Below are positions 47,592 through 56,177 of a DNA stretch of 64,000 nt, piece by piece. Position numbers and translations under genes: made by a program. A model generated the notes under the pieces. It was not told the DNA's origin and searched no databases. It saw nothing but the letters and a program-made list of their open reading frames with translations. How positions within the stretch are numbered: the stretch's first letter is position 1; each line of letters opens with the position of its first letter. Source of the DNA: Aureococcus anophagefferens (taxonomy: Eukaryota; Sar; Pelagophyceae; Pelagomonadales; Pelagomonadaceae); assembly GCF_000186865.1 (NCBI RefSeq), contig NW_008705567.1:589474-653473 (forward strand), read 5' to 3'.

Positions 47592-48470
47592 ATGGCGGCA
47601 ACTTTGATGGGCGTGGAATTGAATGAGCTTAATAACGAAGCGCTGACTGACGCGGCTTTACGCGGCGATATCGAGACCATCCAAGCGTGGCTCAAGGCTG
47701 GGGGCGACGTGAACGCTGAAGTATTTTATCTAAATGATTTTGATGAGCGTAGAAAACCTACCCGCCTACTAAACCTTGCAGCTTGCCACGCCCAAGGCGA
47801 GTTGGTCCGCGTGCTAATCGCTAACGGCGCCGATGTCAACGTGATAGAGTCTCGGCACGGGGGGACAGCTCGGCACGGGGGGACAGGTGCCCTGCAACGC
47901 GCTGTCGTGGTTCCGTACCGCGATCCGACGGAAACTGCAAAGGCCCTCATAGAGGCAGGCGCAGAACTTTTCAACCAAGACCTCTCGGAACATGATCCTT
48001 CCGGCTACATTGCACGCTGCACAGAACTCCTGTTTAATGCTACACGGCACCCTGATATTTTACGCGCGCTGCTCCGCGCCGGCATACGCGTCGACGGGCG
48101 CGATGAAGACGGCGCAGATGTCGAGGAGTTTGTCCATAATGTCCACGAGAACATGACGATGCACTCGGATATTTATGGTTCGTTGGGACAGAAACGCATC
48201 CAGGCCTATTGGGAATCGGCGCGCATCCTCGAGGGCGCGCGTCTCGCCGGGAGCTACAAGCGCTACTTCCTCGCGCCGCACCACGGCATGCTCGCGCTCC
48301 GCGCCCTCGTCCTGCGCGGTCGCGCCGAGGCCTCCCCGTCGACTCCGCTCGTCGCGCGCCTCTTTGCCGGGACGACGACCGAAGTGGCACCGGACGGCGC
48401 GGCCGCGCCGTCGCTCCTGCCCGACCCGCTCTTCTTCCTCGTCCTCGAGTTCTGGCTCGGGGCGTACTAG
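47592..48470 (+). CDS. Ankyrin-repeat protein of lower GC, F-LVL-FW C terminus
   Basis: A 292-residue protein. The ATG at 47592 gives MAATLMGVELNELNNEAL; no ATG lies between it and the preceding gene. Ankyrin repeats are visible in ALTDAALRGDIETIQAWLKAG, LLNLAACHAQGELVRVLIANG and DILRALLRAGIRVDG (as patterns). An 18-bp exact tandem duplication (47851-47886) adds the residues RHGGTA a second time, so a length polymorphism is likely. The C terminus DPLFFLVLEFWLGAY resembles the ankyrin gene at 33515. The first 550 bases use A/T-ending codons, unlike the high-GC last 250. Function: protein binding, otherwise unknown. Confidence 0.8.
   Translation: MAATLMGVELNELNNEALTDAALRGDIETIQAWLKAGGDVNAEVFYLNDFDERRKPTRLLNLAACHAQGELVRVLIANGADVNVIESRHGGTARHGGTGALQRAVVVPYRDPTETAKALIEAGAELFNQDLSEHDPSGYIARCTELLFNATRHPDILRALLRAGIRVDGRDEDGADVEEFVHNVHENMTMHSDIYGSLGQKRIQAYWESARILEGARLAGSYKRYFLAPHHGMLALRALVLRGRAEASPSTPLVARLFAGTTTEVAPDGAAAPSLLPDPLFFLVLEFWLGAY
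47851..47886 (+). repeat. 18-bp tandem duplication inside the ankyrin gene
   Basis: CTCGGCACGGGGGGACAG is present twice, head to tail and identical. It keeps the frame and adds six residues. Confidence 0.9.
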
Positions 48471-48483
48471 GAAGCCCTCTCAT

Positions 48484-48558
48484 GAATGCACACATCTCCC
48501 ATCCTCGAGTTCTGGCCCGGGGATACACTAGCACACGACGCTCGAGGATGTGTAATTT
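48484..48558. repeat. Duplicated fragment of the ankyrin 3' end plus 15-bp repeat
   Basis: Just after the ankyrin stop, 48500-48520 repeats TCCTCGAGTTCTGG, the sequence that encodes the LEFW end of the gene (copy at 48444-48457), with similar flanks. Then GAGGATGTGTAATTT (48544-48558) repeats exactly the last codons of the GT4 gene (47505-47519). The ankyrin gene is therefore bracketed by a 15-bp direct repeat. In 48471-48677 I see nothing else. Confidence 0.6.
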
Positions 48559-48677
48559 GTAGTCGTGCGGCTATATCTCTCGGGCCAGAGTGCTCCAGGG
48601 AGAGGGCCAATTGCAGACGGGCGAGGCGTCGGGCGGCTCTCCTCTCGAGACTCTTGTGGAGCTCCTTGGCGACAGCA

Positions 48678-50324
48678 ATGGGCGTTCAGTACGACTGCAC
48701 GACGGACGAAGGTCTCGCTCAAGTCATCGCGTTGACGGCGCCGCCTGAACAGGCGTCTCTAGGCTTTGCCACGAAGGCAGAGGCTCTGAGAAAACACTTC
48801 GGCTGGATGAACAGCGACCGGGACCCTCTCTTTGCTGAGCGAGTCCTACGTGTGTGCGCGCCGTTCCATTTCATTCGCCTTCGCAGCGAGCTCCGCCGTG
48901 AGGTTCTCAGTTACGTAGTGGAGGTCTCGAAGGACGCCGCGCTGCGTCGTCTCGAGGCGTCCGCGGAAACGTACGTTCACGGACAACCGACGTACTTAAA
49001 CCACGAGCCGCGCGGCCCGCCCGTGACCTTCCAGCCGGGCGGCGAGAAGATCCTCCGCGGGCCACGGACGTCGTCCGCAGCCGCATCCTTCGACACCCTC
49101 CTCTACCACCTCACGACGACGCGCGCGGTTTGCACCGCGGTACGAGGCGATATCGACGCCGTCGTCCGGCGGCCGGGCTCGACGGCGAGCGGTCGCGCCT
49201 GGCTCGAGCACCTCTACTGTCGCTGCGACGATGCGCTCAGCGCGGAAGACGTTGCTGATCAATTACGCCTGCGCGCTAAGCTCGGTCGCCGCGCGAACAC
49301 GACGCGGGAACTGTACGCGCGAGCGGCGGAGGCCTTTGCCATCCAGACCGCGTGTGGTTCACATGCTCGTGAGTTTCGAGGCCACGCCGGTGCAGGCACA
49401 ATGATGTTCACGCCTCCCGCAAGCTGGTCGGACGAGCGACGGAGCTTCGCGCGCCAATTTCTCTTCGAAGCGCAAAAAATCATCTCGCTTCGCGAGACCA
49501 AACTGCGACATGGATTCGAGGATCGGCGTCACTGGAATGGAAGCTTGCCCGATGCAGGACCCGGACTTGCCCATGGCCGTGTTTTGACGGTCGATGAAGC
49601 GAACGGTCACATGCCTTGCGACGTCGAGTTTCTCAAAACGATGACTGATGAAGCTTTCCGAGGCATCACCAATTTGTTCGGCCAGGCGCAGCGTCTCACG
49701 CTCGTGGTAGTCAACGTGCAAGTGTTGCATCGCGGTCCGTTTGAGTCGACTCCATCGGATGACGAGTTTGTTGCCCTCGACTCTGCACTCGACGCGTTCT
49801 TCGGAGACATTTCGACACGAGGCGATGGTTGGATCACCGCATGGACGAACATCTACCCTACGGCATACGATGAATGGCTGCGGAAAAGTCCCCCGGACGA
49901 GTTGTGTCACAACGCCTCGCGACCACCAGTCACGACGCTGCGAGACTATTGGAACGCGGAAGAAGGCGCAAGACACACTCAACAATTCGATCTCACGCGT
50001 GACATCTATAGTGGCAAGAAGTGTGTCTCACTCGTCGACATCGACGTTGATGAAGACGTCGGATCAGTCTTGCAGGCCCATGCGGACGAAGACAGGAGCC
50101 AAGCGGAGAAATTCTCTGGGAACTATCGCTTCTTGGATTCTCCCGTCACGGCCAAATGTCATACCGGCAGCCTCCGTTGCGAAACCGCCACGTTCAAGCT
50201 GAACACAACGCTGTCCGCGCGTCGTGATGCCCGCGACTTGATCAGCAAAGGCATTCTCTTTGTCCCTCTCGTGCCTGGCGTCTTCGACCTCTCGCTCCAT
50301 TGCTTCATCCCGGGGCTGAACTAA
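48678..50324 (+). CDS. Unknown protein of 548 residues, lower GC
   Basis: The ATG at 48678 gives MGVQYDCTTDEGLAQ; the frame upstream is the duplicated ankyrin fragment and is excluded. No domain, signal peptide or membrane segment is recognised. The N-terminal third is helical with many Arg and Leu (APFHFIRLRSELRREVLSYVV), and the middle has a mixed alpha/beta pattern with VTVDEANGHMP and LTLVVVNVQVLHRG. The C-terminal part is rich in Asp (VSLVDIDVDEDVGS) and ends in the beta-like ILFVPLVPGVFDLSLH. Codon use has far more A and T third positions than the neighbouring GT4 or amidohydrolase genes, as in the gene at 17094. It may be lineage-specific or transferred. Its stop is 12 bp from the next ankyrin gene stop. 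Confidence 0.7.
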   Translation: MGVQYDCTTDEGLAQVIALTAPPEQASLGFATKAEALRKHFGWMNSDRDPLFAERVLRVCAPFHFIRLRSELRREVLSYVVEVSKDAALRRLEASAETYVHGQPTYLNHEPRGPPVTFQPGGEKILRGPRTSSAAASFDTLLYHLTTTRAVCTAVRGDIDAVVRRPGSTASGRAWLEHLYCRCDDALSAEDVADQLRLRAKLGRRANTTRELYARAAEAFAIQTACGSHAREFRGHAGAGTMMFTPPASWSDERRSFARQFLFEAQKIISLRETKLRHGFEDRRHWNGSLPDAGPGLAHGRVLTVDEANGHMPCDVEFLKTMTDEAFRGITNLFGQAQRLTLVVVNVQVLHRGPFESTPSDDEFVALDSALDAFFGDISTRGDGWITAWTNIYPTAYDEWLRKSPPDELCHNASRPPVTTLRDYWNAEEGARHTQQFDLTRDIYSGKKCVSLVDIDVDEDVGSVLQAHADEDRSQAEKFSGNYRFLDSPVTAKCHTGSLRCETATFKLNTTLSARRDARDLISKGILFVPLVPGVFDLSLHCFIPGLN

Positions 50325-50336
50325 GTCAAAACTAAG

Positions 50337-51575
50337 TTAGATCTTCATGCCCGCCACGGCCGCAAGCAACCGTTCGTCGGTGATGGGCCGCGGCGGCGGC
50401 GGCCGGGGCCGCGCGTTGTACGCGAACTTGGCCACGAGCGCGAAGCAGCCCACGGGGCACTCGAGGCGGAACATGATGCCCGCCTTGTTGTCGAGGAGCT
50501 TCGGCGGCTCCGCGGCGGCGAGCGCGCGCGCGGCCTTCTCGCGCGCGGCCGCGACGGCGCCGTCGCGCGCGTCCGTCAATTGTTTCAGCCGGTCGGCGAC
50601 GAAGAGCCAGAGCGACCGCCGCTCCTTGGACTCGAGGCCGTCGACTCTGCCGACGTCGCCCCGGTCCAGGTCCCGCGCCTCGGCGATCGTCGTCGCGCCG
50701 AGCCAGCGGAGCGCGCGCGAGAACTGCTCCTCGCCGAGGCCCGCGGCGTCGAGGGCCGCCTGCAGCGGCGGATCCGAGGACTCTACGGCGGCCTCCGCGG
50801 CCTCGACGGCCGCCTTCTCCTCCTCGGCGGCGCGCTTCTTCAGCGTCGCCTTCGACGGGCCCTTCTTCTTCTTCTGCTCCTTGGCCTCGAAGCTCTTGAC
50901 GCCCATGGCGACGGCGCACGCGCGCACCAAAAACAGGTCGAGCCGCCGCTGCGCCGCGAGGAGCCAGGGCGCCGCCCGGGCGACGAGCGGCCGCGCGACG
51001 CCGCCCGACGCCCACGCGTCCCAGGAGCCGGCGTTCTCGACGCCGTCGAGCATGCGCACGAGGCGCGCGCCCTCGTCGACGAGGTAGTCGAGCGGCACGC
51101 CGTTGCGCGCGTAGTAGGCCCGCTCCGCCTGCGTGCCGCCGACGAGCAGCGCCTGCCGCCGCCGCGCCATGGGCGCGAGCGTCATGCCCTCCGAGTTCTC
51201 CGCGTCGTGGCGCGCGCCGCGCGCAAGGAGGTAGGCGACGACGTCGTTGTGGCCCCAGATGACCGCCGTGTGCGCGGGACGGTTGCCCGCCTTCTTCTCC
51301 GGCGACTCGAGACCGACGCCGAGGTCCTCGACGAGGAACGGCAGCGTCGTCGCGACGTGGTTGTTCATGACGGCGCCGTGCAGCGGGATGGCGCGGTACC
51401 ACCCGCGCGGCAGCGCGACCAGCGGGTGGCCCATGCCGCCGTCGTTGGCCTCCGTGAGCTTTACGAGGGCGCGCAGCTTGTCGAGGCCGTCGAGGCCGCG
51501 GGACCCGAGCCAGTCCGCGTTCTCGAGCTGGCGCCGCAGCACGCGCTCGTCGTAGGTCAGCGTGTTCGTGGTCAT
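50337..51575 (-). CDS. Ankyrin-repeat protein with Lys-rich and helical tail
   Basis: A 412-residue protein from MTTNTLTYDERVL. Ankyrin-type repeats are present but diverged: AIPLHGAVMNNHVATTLPFL and PAHTAVIWGHNDVVAYLLARG (patterns). A basic stretch (SFEAKEQKKKKGPSKATLKK) and an Ala/Glu coiled region follow, with a SAM/UBA-like helical segment LQAALDAAGLGEEQFSRALRWLG. The C-terminal FVADRLKQLTDARDGAVAAA is a helix. The protein is probably a cytosolic or nuclear binding protein; the partner is unknown. It differs from the other ankyrin genes in lacking the F-LVL-FW end. The start lies next to a four-unit tandem repeat. Confidence 0.75.
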   Translation of the reverse strand: MTTNTLTYDERVLRRQLENADWLGSRGLDGLDKLRALVKLTEANDGGMGHPLVALPRGWYRAIPLHGAVMNNHVATTLPFLVEDLGVGLESPEKKAGNRPAHTAVIWGHNDVVAYLLARGARHDAENSEGMTLAPMARRRQALLVGGTQAERAYYARNGVPLDYLVDEGARLVRMLDGVENAGSWDAWASGGVARPLVARAAPWLLAAQRRLDLFLVRACAVAMGVKSFEAKEQKKKKGPSKATLKKRAAEEEKAAVEAAEAAVESSDPPLQAALDAAGLGEEQFSRALRWLGATTIAEARDLDRGDVGRVDGLESKERRSLWLFVADRLKQLTDARDGAVAAAREKAARALAAAEPPKLLDNKAGIMFRLECPVGCFALVAKFAYNARPRPPPPRPITDERLLAAVAGMKI

Positions 51576-51609
51576 TTGGGAGGCAGCGGCGCGCCGGCGG
51601 TAGCGCTCG

Positions 51610-51735
51610 AATCAGCAAGCGCCGCAGCGGGAAGCTCGCGGACTAGCAAGAGCTGTTGGCGGGAGCACTCGGACTAGCAAGAGCTGTTGGCGGGAGCGTC
51701 GGACTAGCAGGCGCTGTTGCGGAACTAGGCGTCCA
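51610..51735. repeat. 30-31-bp tandem repeat, about four units
   Basis: The unit GGACTAGCAAGAGCTGTTGG plus CGGGAGC occurs twice almost exactly (51640-51670, 51671-51700). A third diverged unit follows (51701-51730), and a degenerate one precedes it (51610-51639). It lies in the 309-bp interval 51576-51884, upstream of the ankyrin gene. The rest of that interval holds the palindrome-like CTTCAACTTGAGTTCAAC at 51762-51779 and a CA-rich run; I see no gene there. Confidence 0.85.
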
Positions 51736-51884
51736 TCCTCATCAACTCGATCGCTCGACCTTCAACTTGAGTTCAACACCAGTGGATGTTCGAACAACCC
51801 AGGACTCGGAGCTGGATTAGCTGGCCTCGGACCAAGCACACGACCAAGCACACACACACCAGCTTCTTTATGCACAAACGCGGC

Positions 51885-53681
51885 CTAGGCGGCGTGGTAG
51901 CGGTCCTCGGCGAGCTCGCGGGCGTAGCGCTTCTCCCAGGCGCGGCCCGCGGCGGCGATGGCGGCCGCGTCGGCCGCGGACAGGTCCGGCGGGTTCTCGT
52001 CGACGGCCGCGCGGTGCGGCGCGAAGGGCGACCCGTCGGGCGCGTAGACGACCCGCCCCCCCACGACCGTCGCGACGACCGCCGCTTCCAGGATCGCCGC
52101 CGGCGCCGCGACGGCCAGGTCGACGTCGAAGACCGAGAGGTCCGCCGCGTAGCCCGGCGCTATCGCGCCCAAGTCGTCCTCGCGGAACGCCGCGAAGGCC
52201 GCGTCGCGCGTGTAGCCGCGGAGGGCCCGCAGGTTGCCGACCCGTTGATCCGGGTAGAAGCCGCCCGCGGGCTCGCCCGCGGGCGTCTGGCGCGTCACCG
52301 CCGCGTGCAGCCCGAGCCGCGGGTCGACGTCGCCCGCGGTCGGGTAATCGCTCCCAAAGGGCAGCGCGCCCCCCAGCAGGTCCGTCTCCAGGAGCCGCTG
52401 CCAGGCGTAGGCGCCCGCGGCGCGGTCCGGGCCGAGGCGGTCGAGCGCGTAGCCAAGATCCGCCGCGCAGTGGCCCGGCTGCATCGACGGGATCACCTTC
52501 AGCGCCGCGAAGCGGCCGAGGTCCGCGTCGGTCAAGATCTGCGCGTGCTCCACGCGGAAGCGGTCGCCCGGCGCCACGCCCGCGGCCTCGTAGGCGTCGA
52601 GCACCGCCCGGTTCGCCGCGTCGCCGATGGCGTGCGCGGCGACCTGGTAGCCCGCCGCGCGCCAGAGCGACACGTTGCCGACGAGCGCGGCCTGGTCCTC
52701 GTAGACCAAGGTGCCCGTCGTGTTCCGGTCGTCGTAGGGTTCGAGCATCGCCGCGGTCCAGGAGCCCATGGCGCCGTCGGCGAAGAACTTGGCGCCGCGG
52801 ACCCGCACGAGCGCCGACTCGTGCTTCCAGGGCAGCGGCGGCGGCGCGTAGCCGTGGGCCGCCGCGTCGCGGAAGACGTGGACGCGCGCCGTGAGCGCGC
52901 CCCCGTGGGCCGCGTAGTAGGCGACGTCGCCGGGGAGCGCCGCGAGGTCGTGGAGGCCCGCGAGCCCGAGGCGCGCGACGTCTTTGAGCTCGTCGTCGAC
53001 GCTCGCGCGGACGGCCGCGGCCGTCGGGTGCGGCACGAGGTCCTCGACGAGGGCCATGGCGTTGTCCGTGAGGACGCCCGTCGGTTCGCCGGCCGCGTCG
53101 CGCACGATCGTGCCGCCGGGCGGGTCCGGCGTGGTTTTCGTGACGTTCGCGAGCGCGAGCGCCCTTGAATTGACCCAGCACGCGTGGCCCGAGATGTGGT
53201 AGACGTGCGTCGGCTTCTCCAGACCGTCGAGGTCGGCCTTCGTCGGCCAGGCGCCGCCGGGCCAGGTCGTCTGGTCGAAGCCGTTGCCGAGGAGCCACGC
53301 GGCGTCGCCGTGCGACCCGGCCCAGGCGGCCATGATCGCCGCGGCGTCGGCCGCGTCCCTGGACACGCGCACGTCCGCGTGGCGGCGCCGCGCGGCCTCG
53401 AGCATGACGTGGCAGTGGGCGTCCGTCAGGCCGGGCAGCACCGTCGCGCCGCCGAGGTCGACGAGGGTCGCGTCGGGGCAGGCGCGCGCGACGGACGCGC
53501 GCGTGCCGACGGCGTAGATCGTCTCGTCGTTCGTGCACAGCGCCTCGGCGAGCGCGTCGGCCGAGCGCAGGTCCGTCCGGATCGTGCCGTTGTAGAGGAG
53601 GAGCGCGGCGGCGCCCGCTGCGACGACGCCCATTGCAACTGCGATCGCACCAGGGGTGGGCGCGTAATGCGCGGCGGCCAA
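51885..53681 (-). CDS. YtcJ-like amidohydrolase (amidohydrolase_3), membrane-anchored
   Basis: A 598-residue protein; the start is at 53681, or Met17 at 53633. A membrane segment (about 12-30) is followed by NGTIRTDLRSADALAEAL and the metal-binding motif LPGLTDAHCHVM (His89, His91). Later motifs are YHISGHACWVNSRAL, AKFFADGAMGSWTAAM with the carboxylated-Lys region, VAAHAIGDAANRAVLDAY, RFRVEHAQI, and LPFGSDYPTA with the metal-ligand Asp. The set matches the YtcJ/LAF3 group of the amidohydrolase superfamily, whose members cleave N-acyl or exocyclic amides. All metal ligands appear kept. The N-terminal anchor suggests a lumenal or extracellular active site. It is in tandem with the JmjC gene (113 bp). 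Confidence 0.9.
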   Translation of the reverse strand: MAAAHYAPTPGAIAVAMGVVAAGAAALLLYNGTIRTDLRSADALAEALCTNDETIYAVGTRASVARACPDATLVDLGGATVLPGLTDAHCHVMLEAARRRHADVRVSRDAADAAAIMAAWAGSHGDAAWLLGNGFDQTTWPGGAWPTKADLDGLEKPTHVYHISGHACWVNSRALALANVTKTTPDPPGGTIVRDAAGEPTGVLTDNAMALVEDLVPHPTAAAVRASVDDELKDVARLGLAGLHDLAALPGDVAYYAAHGGALTARVHVFRDAAAHGYAPPPLPWKHESALVRVRGAKFFADGAMGSWTAAMLEPYDDRNTTGTLVYEDQAALVGNVSLWRAAGYQVAAHAIGDAANRAVLDAYEAAGVAPGDRFRVEHAQILTDADLGRFAALKVIPSMQPGHCAADLGYALDRLGPDRAAGAYAWQRLLETDLLGGALPFGSDYPTAGDVDPRLGLHAAVTRQTPAGEPAGGFYPDQRVGNLRALRGYTRDAAFAAFREDDLGAIAPGYAADLSVFDVDLAVAAPAAILEAAVVATVVGGRVVYAPDGSPFAPHRAAVDENPPDLSAADAAAIAAAGRAWEKRYARELAEDRYHAA

Positions 53682-53793
53682 GGACGGGCGGCGCCGCGGA
53701 GGGAGATCGTGCGTGTGAAATGCCTGTGGTAAAATTCAAGAAGTACACAAGGTCGCTCAAATTGAAGTTCTTGCGCCCTCCCAGAAGCAACTC

Positions 53794-55553
53794 TTACCGC
53801 ACGGCCGCGGGGTGGGGCGCGTCGGCGACGAAGCGGTCGACGGCGAGGTGCGTCTCCACGAAGGGCCGGACGCCCGCCGGCCCGAGGAGGTCCGCGAGGC
53901 GCCCGACGACGAAGTTCGCGCAACCGACCGCGTCCGCGGGCCGGTCGTCCGCGCCGTCGCCCCCGGCGACGTCCGCCGCGAGGGCCGCGCAGAAGGCGGC
54001 GACGTTCCTCGGCCCGTAGGCGGCCGCGGCGAGCGCCTCGACCTGGCGGCCGAGGTCGAGGACGTAGTGCGGCGGGAGGTCGCCCGGCGGCGGCCGCAGC
54101 GGCTCCGGGTGCTGGAACCAGTAGTTCAGCGACACCGTGCCGTCGTCGAGCGTCTCGACGGCGTGCCACCAGTGGCTCGGGATGAACAGCGCGTCGCCCG
54201 GCGCGAGGACGACGTCGTGCAGGTGGTCCTCGAGCGATTCGTCGTCGAGGCGCGCGCGCGCGTACGCGTCGAGCGGGTGGTGCGTCGGCCAGGGCTTGGC
54301 GGGCGCGCCCGGCGGCGCGAGGGTCAGCCGCTTGCGGCCGGCGAGCTGGAGGAACACGTTGTCGTACTCGTCGTAGTGGAGCGGCGAGTGCGCGCCCGCG
54401 TCGCCTGGGCGGGAACAGGGTGATTCAACGTCGCTTCAACGTGAGCGTTCCGCGCGCGCGTGCTCCAGAAAAAGCATCCACGCTTCGAGCGCGCTCCGAG
54501 GGATGATCGCTCGTCCAAAAATCAGCCGAAACGAGCGGAAAACGGCCGAGATAGGAGCCTTTGGGAATGTCGCACCCTTTTCCCGCCCCGGGCGTCGCTG
54601 ACGAAGAGGTTCGACACGTTCAGCGGGCCGAGCCTCCCCGCGGCGCAGAGGCGGTCGAGGCGCGGGCCCGCGGCGGCGACGCGCCGCACGAGGTCCGGCC
54701 CCGCGGCGCGCCAGTTCATCTGCGGGAGCCGCGCGGACGTCTTCGTCGCCGTCGCCTTGCCCGGCGCGCAGAGCAGCGACTGCAGGTAGCAGCGGTAGGG
54801 CGAACTTTTCGCCTTGGCCGCGCGGTCGCGGAACTCGGCCCAGGTGAGCTTGAGCTCGCGCGTGTTGAAGGCGTGGTAGCTGCGGTTCTCGCGGCCCTCC
54901 GCGGGGCTGTCCTGGTAGTGGATGAACGCGCCGCGGACGCGCGGCGACTCCAGGACGATGTGGAGCCCGTCCCCGAGCTGGCCGTCGAGGTAGGCGACGT
55001 CGCCCCAGGGCGCGCCCCAGGGCCAGGCGACCGGGCGGTGCGCCGCGAGCGCCGCGCGCGCGCCGCCGTCGGAATCGGCGCGCTCGACGCCGGCCCAGGC
55101 CGCGGGCCCGCGGAGCGTCCGCGCGCCCGGCGCGGCGGCGGCGAGGAGCGAGATCTTCGCCGCGTCGCAGGTCGCCGGCGGCGCCCAGGCGTTGGAGGCC
55201 GCGGCCGCGGCGGCCGCGGCGCGCGCGGCCGCGTCGGTCGGCCGCGCGAGGCTCCGCCGGAGCGCCTCGCGGATCGTCGCCTGGCCCGCGGCGTCGTCGG
55301 CGGCGACCGGCGGCGCTATCGTCGGTGCCGGCCGCGGGCGGCAGACGAGCAGCGCGTCGCCCGCGCCGGGCGCCGACGCGAGCACGAGGTCGTCGCGACC
55401 CAGGACGGCGCCCGCGCGCGTCTCGAGGACGTGGGTCGCCGCGTCGACGCGTTTGCCGAGCGACGCCCAGACCTTGCGCGCGGGCACGTCCTTCTTCAGC
55501 GTGAGCTTGAGGCTCGCGCCGCCGACGACGTCGACATAGACCACTCGGGCCAT
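53794..55553 (-). CDS. JmjC/cupin-type 2OG-Fe(II) oxygenase
   Basis: The CDS is complement(join(53794..54404, 54599..55553)), 521 residues. An N-terminal domain of about 70 residues (MARVVYVDVVGGASLKLTL) has a ubiquitin-like beta-grasp pattern. A charged, Ala-rich linker follows, then the cupin_8/JmjC core: SPLHYDEYDNVFLQLAGRK with the Fe ligands His328 and Asp330, and LFIPSHWWHAVE with the third Fe ligand His399; the basic residue after the first motif would bind 2-oxoglutarate. The enzyme is expected to hydroxylate or demethylate a protein or tRNA. The 194-nt intron is a second-type introner with a GC donor, placed nine residues before the first Fe ligand. The gene is divergent to the gene at 55674 (120 bp). 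Confidence 0.87.
54405..54591 (+). mobile_element. Introner copy 7 (second type, JmjC intron)
   Basis: The element is 187 bp, with inverted ends CTGGGCGGGAACAGGG and CCCTTTTCCCGCCCCGG. The duplication GCGTCGC lies at 54398-54404 and 54592-54598. On the gene strand this reads GCGACGC, so the 5' splice site is GC; the acceptor is CGCCCAG. The body matches copy 4 closely (GGGTGATTCAACGTCGCTTC at the left). Confidence 0.93.
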
Positions 55554-55673
55554 AAGCCCGAAGAGATCGACAAAGCGCGCCGCAAAGGGCTCGCGTTGAA
55601 CCTGTTGACTGGCGAGGCAGAAGCTCACCGAGGTCAAGTACAAGACGCACGAGGAAGCCTCAAGTTGAGAAGG

Positions 55674-56051
55674 ATGGGGAGATCGGAGGCCGCGCCGCCG
55701 CCCGGCCACGCCCTGAGGCCAGGGGACGACGCGGCGCGGTGCTCCTTCGGCGAGGCCGACCTCCTGAGCGAGCTCGGGGCCATCGAGTCCGTGACGCCGC
55801 CGGTGCCGGCCCGCAAGCTGCACCGCACGCGCAGGTCGCGGAACCTCGAGCGCGACTGCCGCGGGCTCTGCGACGAGCTCGGCCTCGGCGCCGGCGCCTG
55901 CGAGCCCGACGTCGAGGCGCGGCGCCGGCGGGAGCCGTCGCCGACGTCGGTCTTCGCGCCCCTGCCGGACGCGCAGTTCAACAAACGGCCGCGACTCCCC
56001 TCCGCGGCCGCGGACGACGACGACGACGACGAGCCGCCCGAGTTCTACTAG
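55674..56051 (+). CDS. Hypothetical small nuclear-type protein
   Basis: A 125-residue protein from MGRSEAAPPP. It holds FGEADLLSELGAIESVTPP, an Arg-rich region (RKLHRTRRSRNLERD), a Cys/Leu helix (CRGLCDELGLG) and near the end a basic NKRPRLP, which looks like a nuclear localisation signal, followed by a run of seven aspartates and EPPEFY. No domain is recognised. It is divergent to the JmjC gene. Its low complexity means it could be a chance frame, but the start lies just after the AT-rich leader expected of a promoter. Confidence 0.5.
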   Translation: MGRSEAAPPPGHALRPGDDAARCSFGEADLLSELGAIESVTPPVPARKLHRTRRSRNLERDCRGLCDELGLGAGACEPDVEARRRREPSPTSVFAPLPDAQFNKRPRLPSAAADDDDDDEPPEFY

Positions 56052-56177
56052 CGCCGCCTTATTGCACATAGGCAGCCCCCTCGCCCGCGGATGAGACCCT
56101 GCCCGCGCCGCCGCCGCCGCCCCCGCCGCGCGCGCCCCGCGCGCGCGCCGCACCTTTTTGTACATGCCTTGACACGA

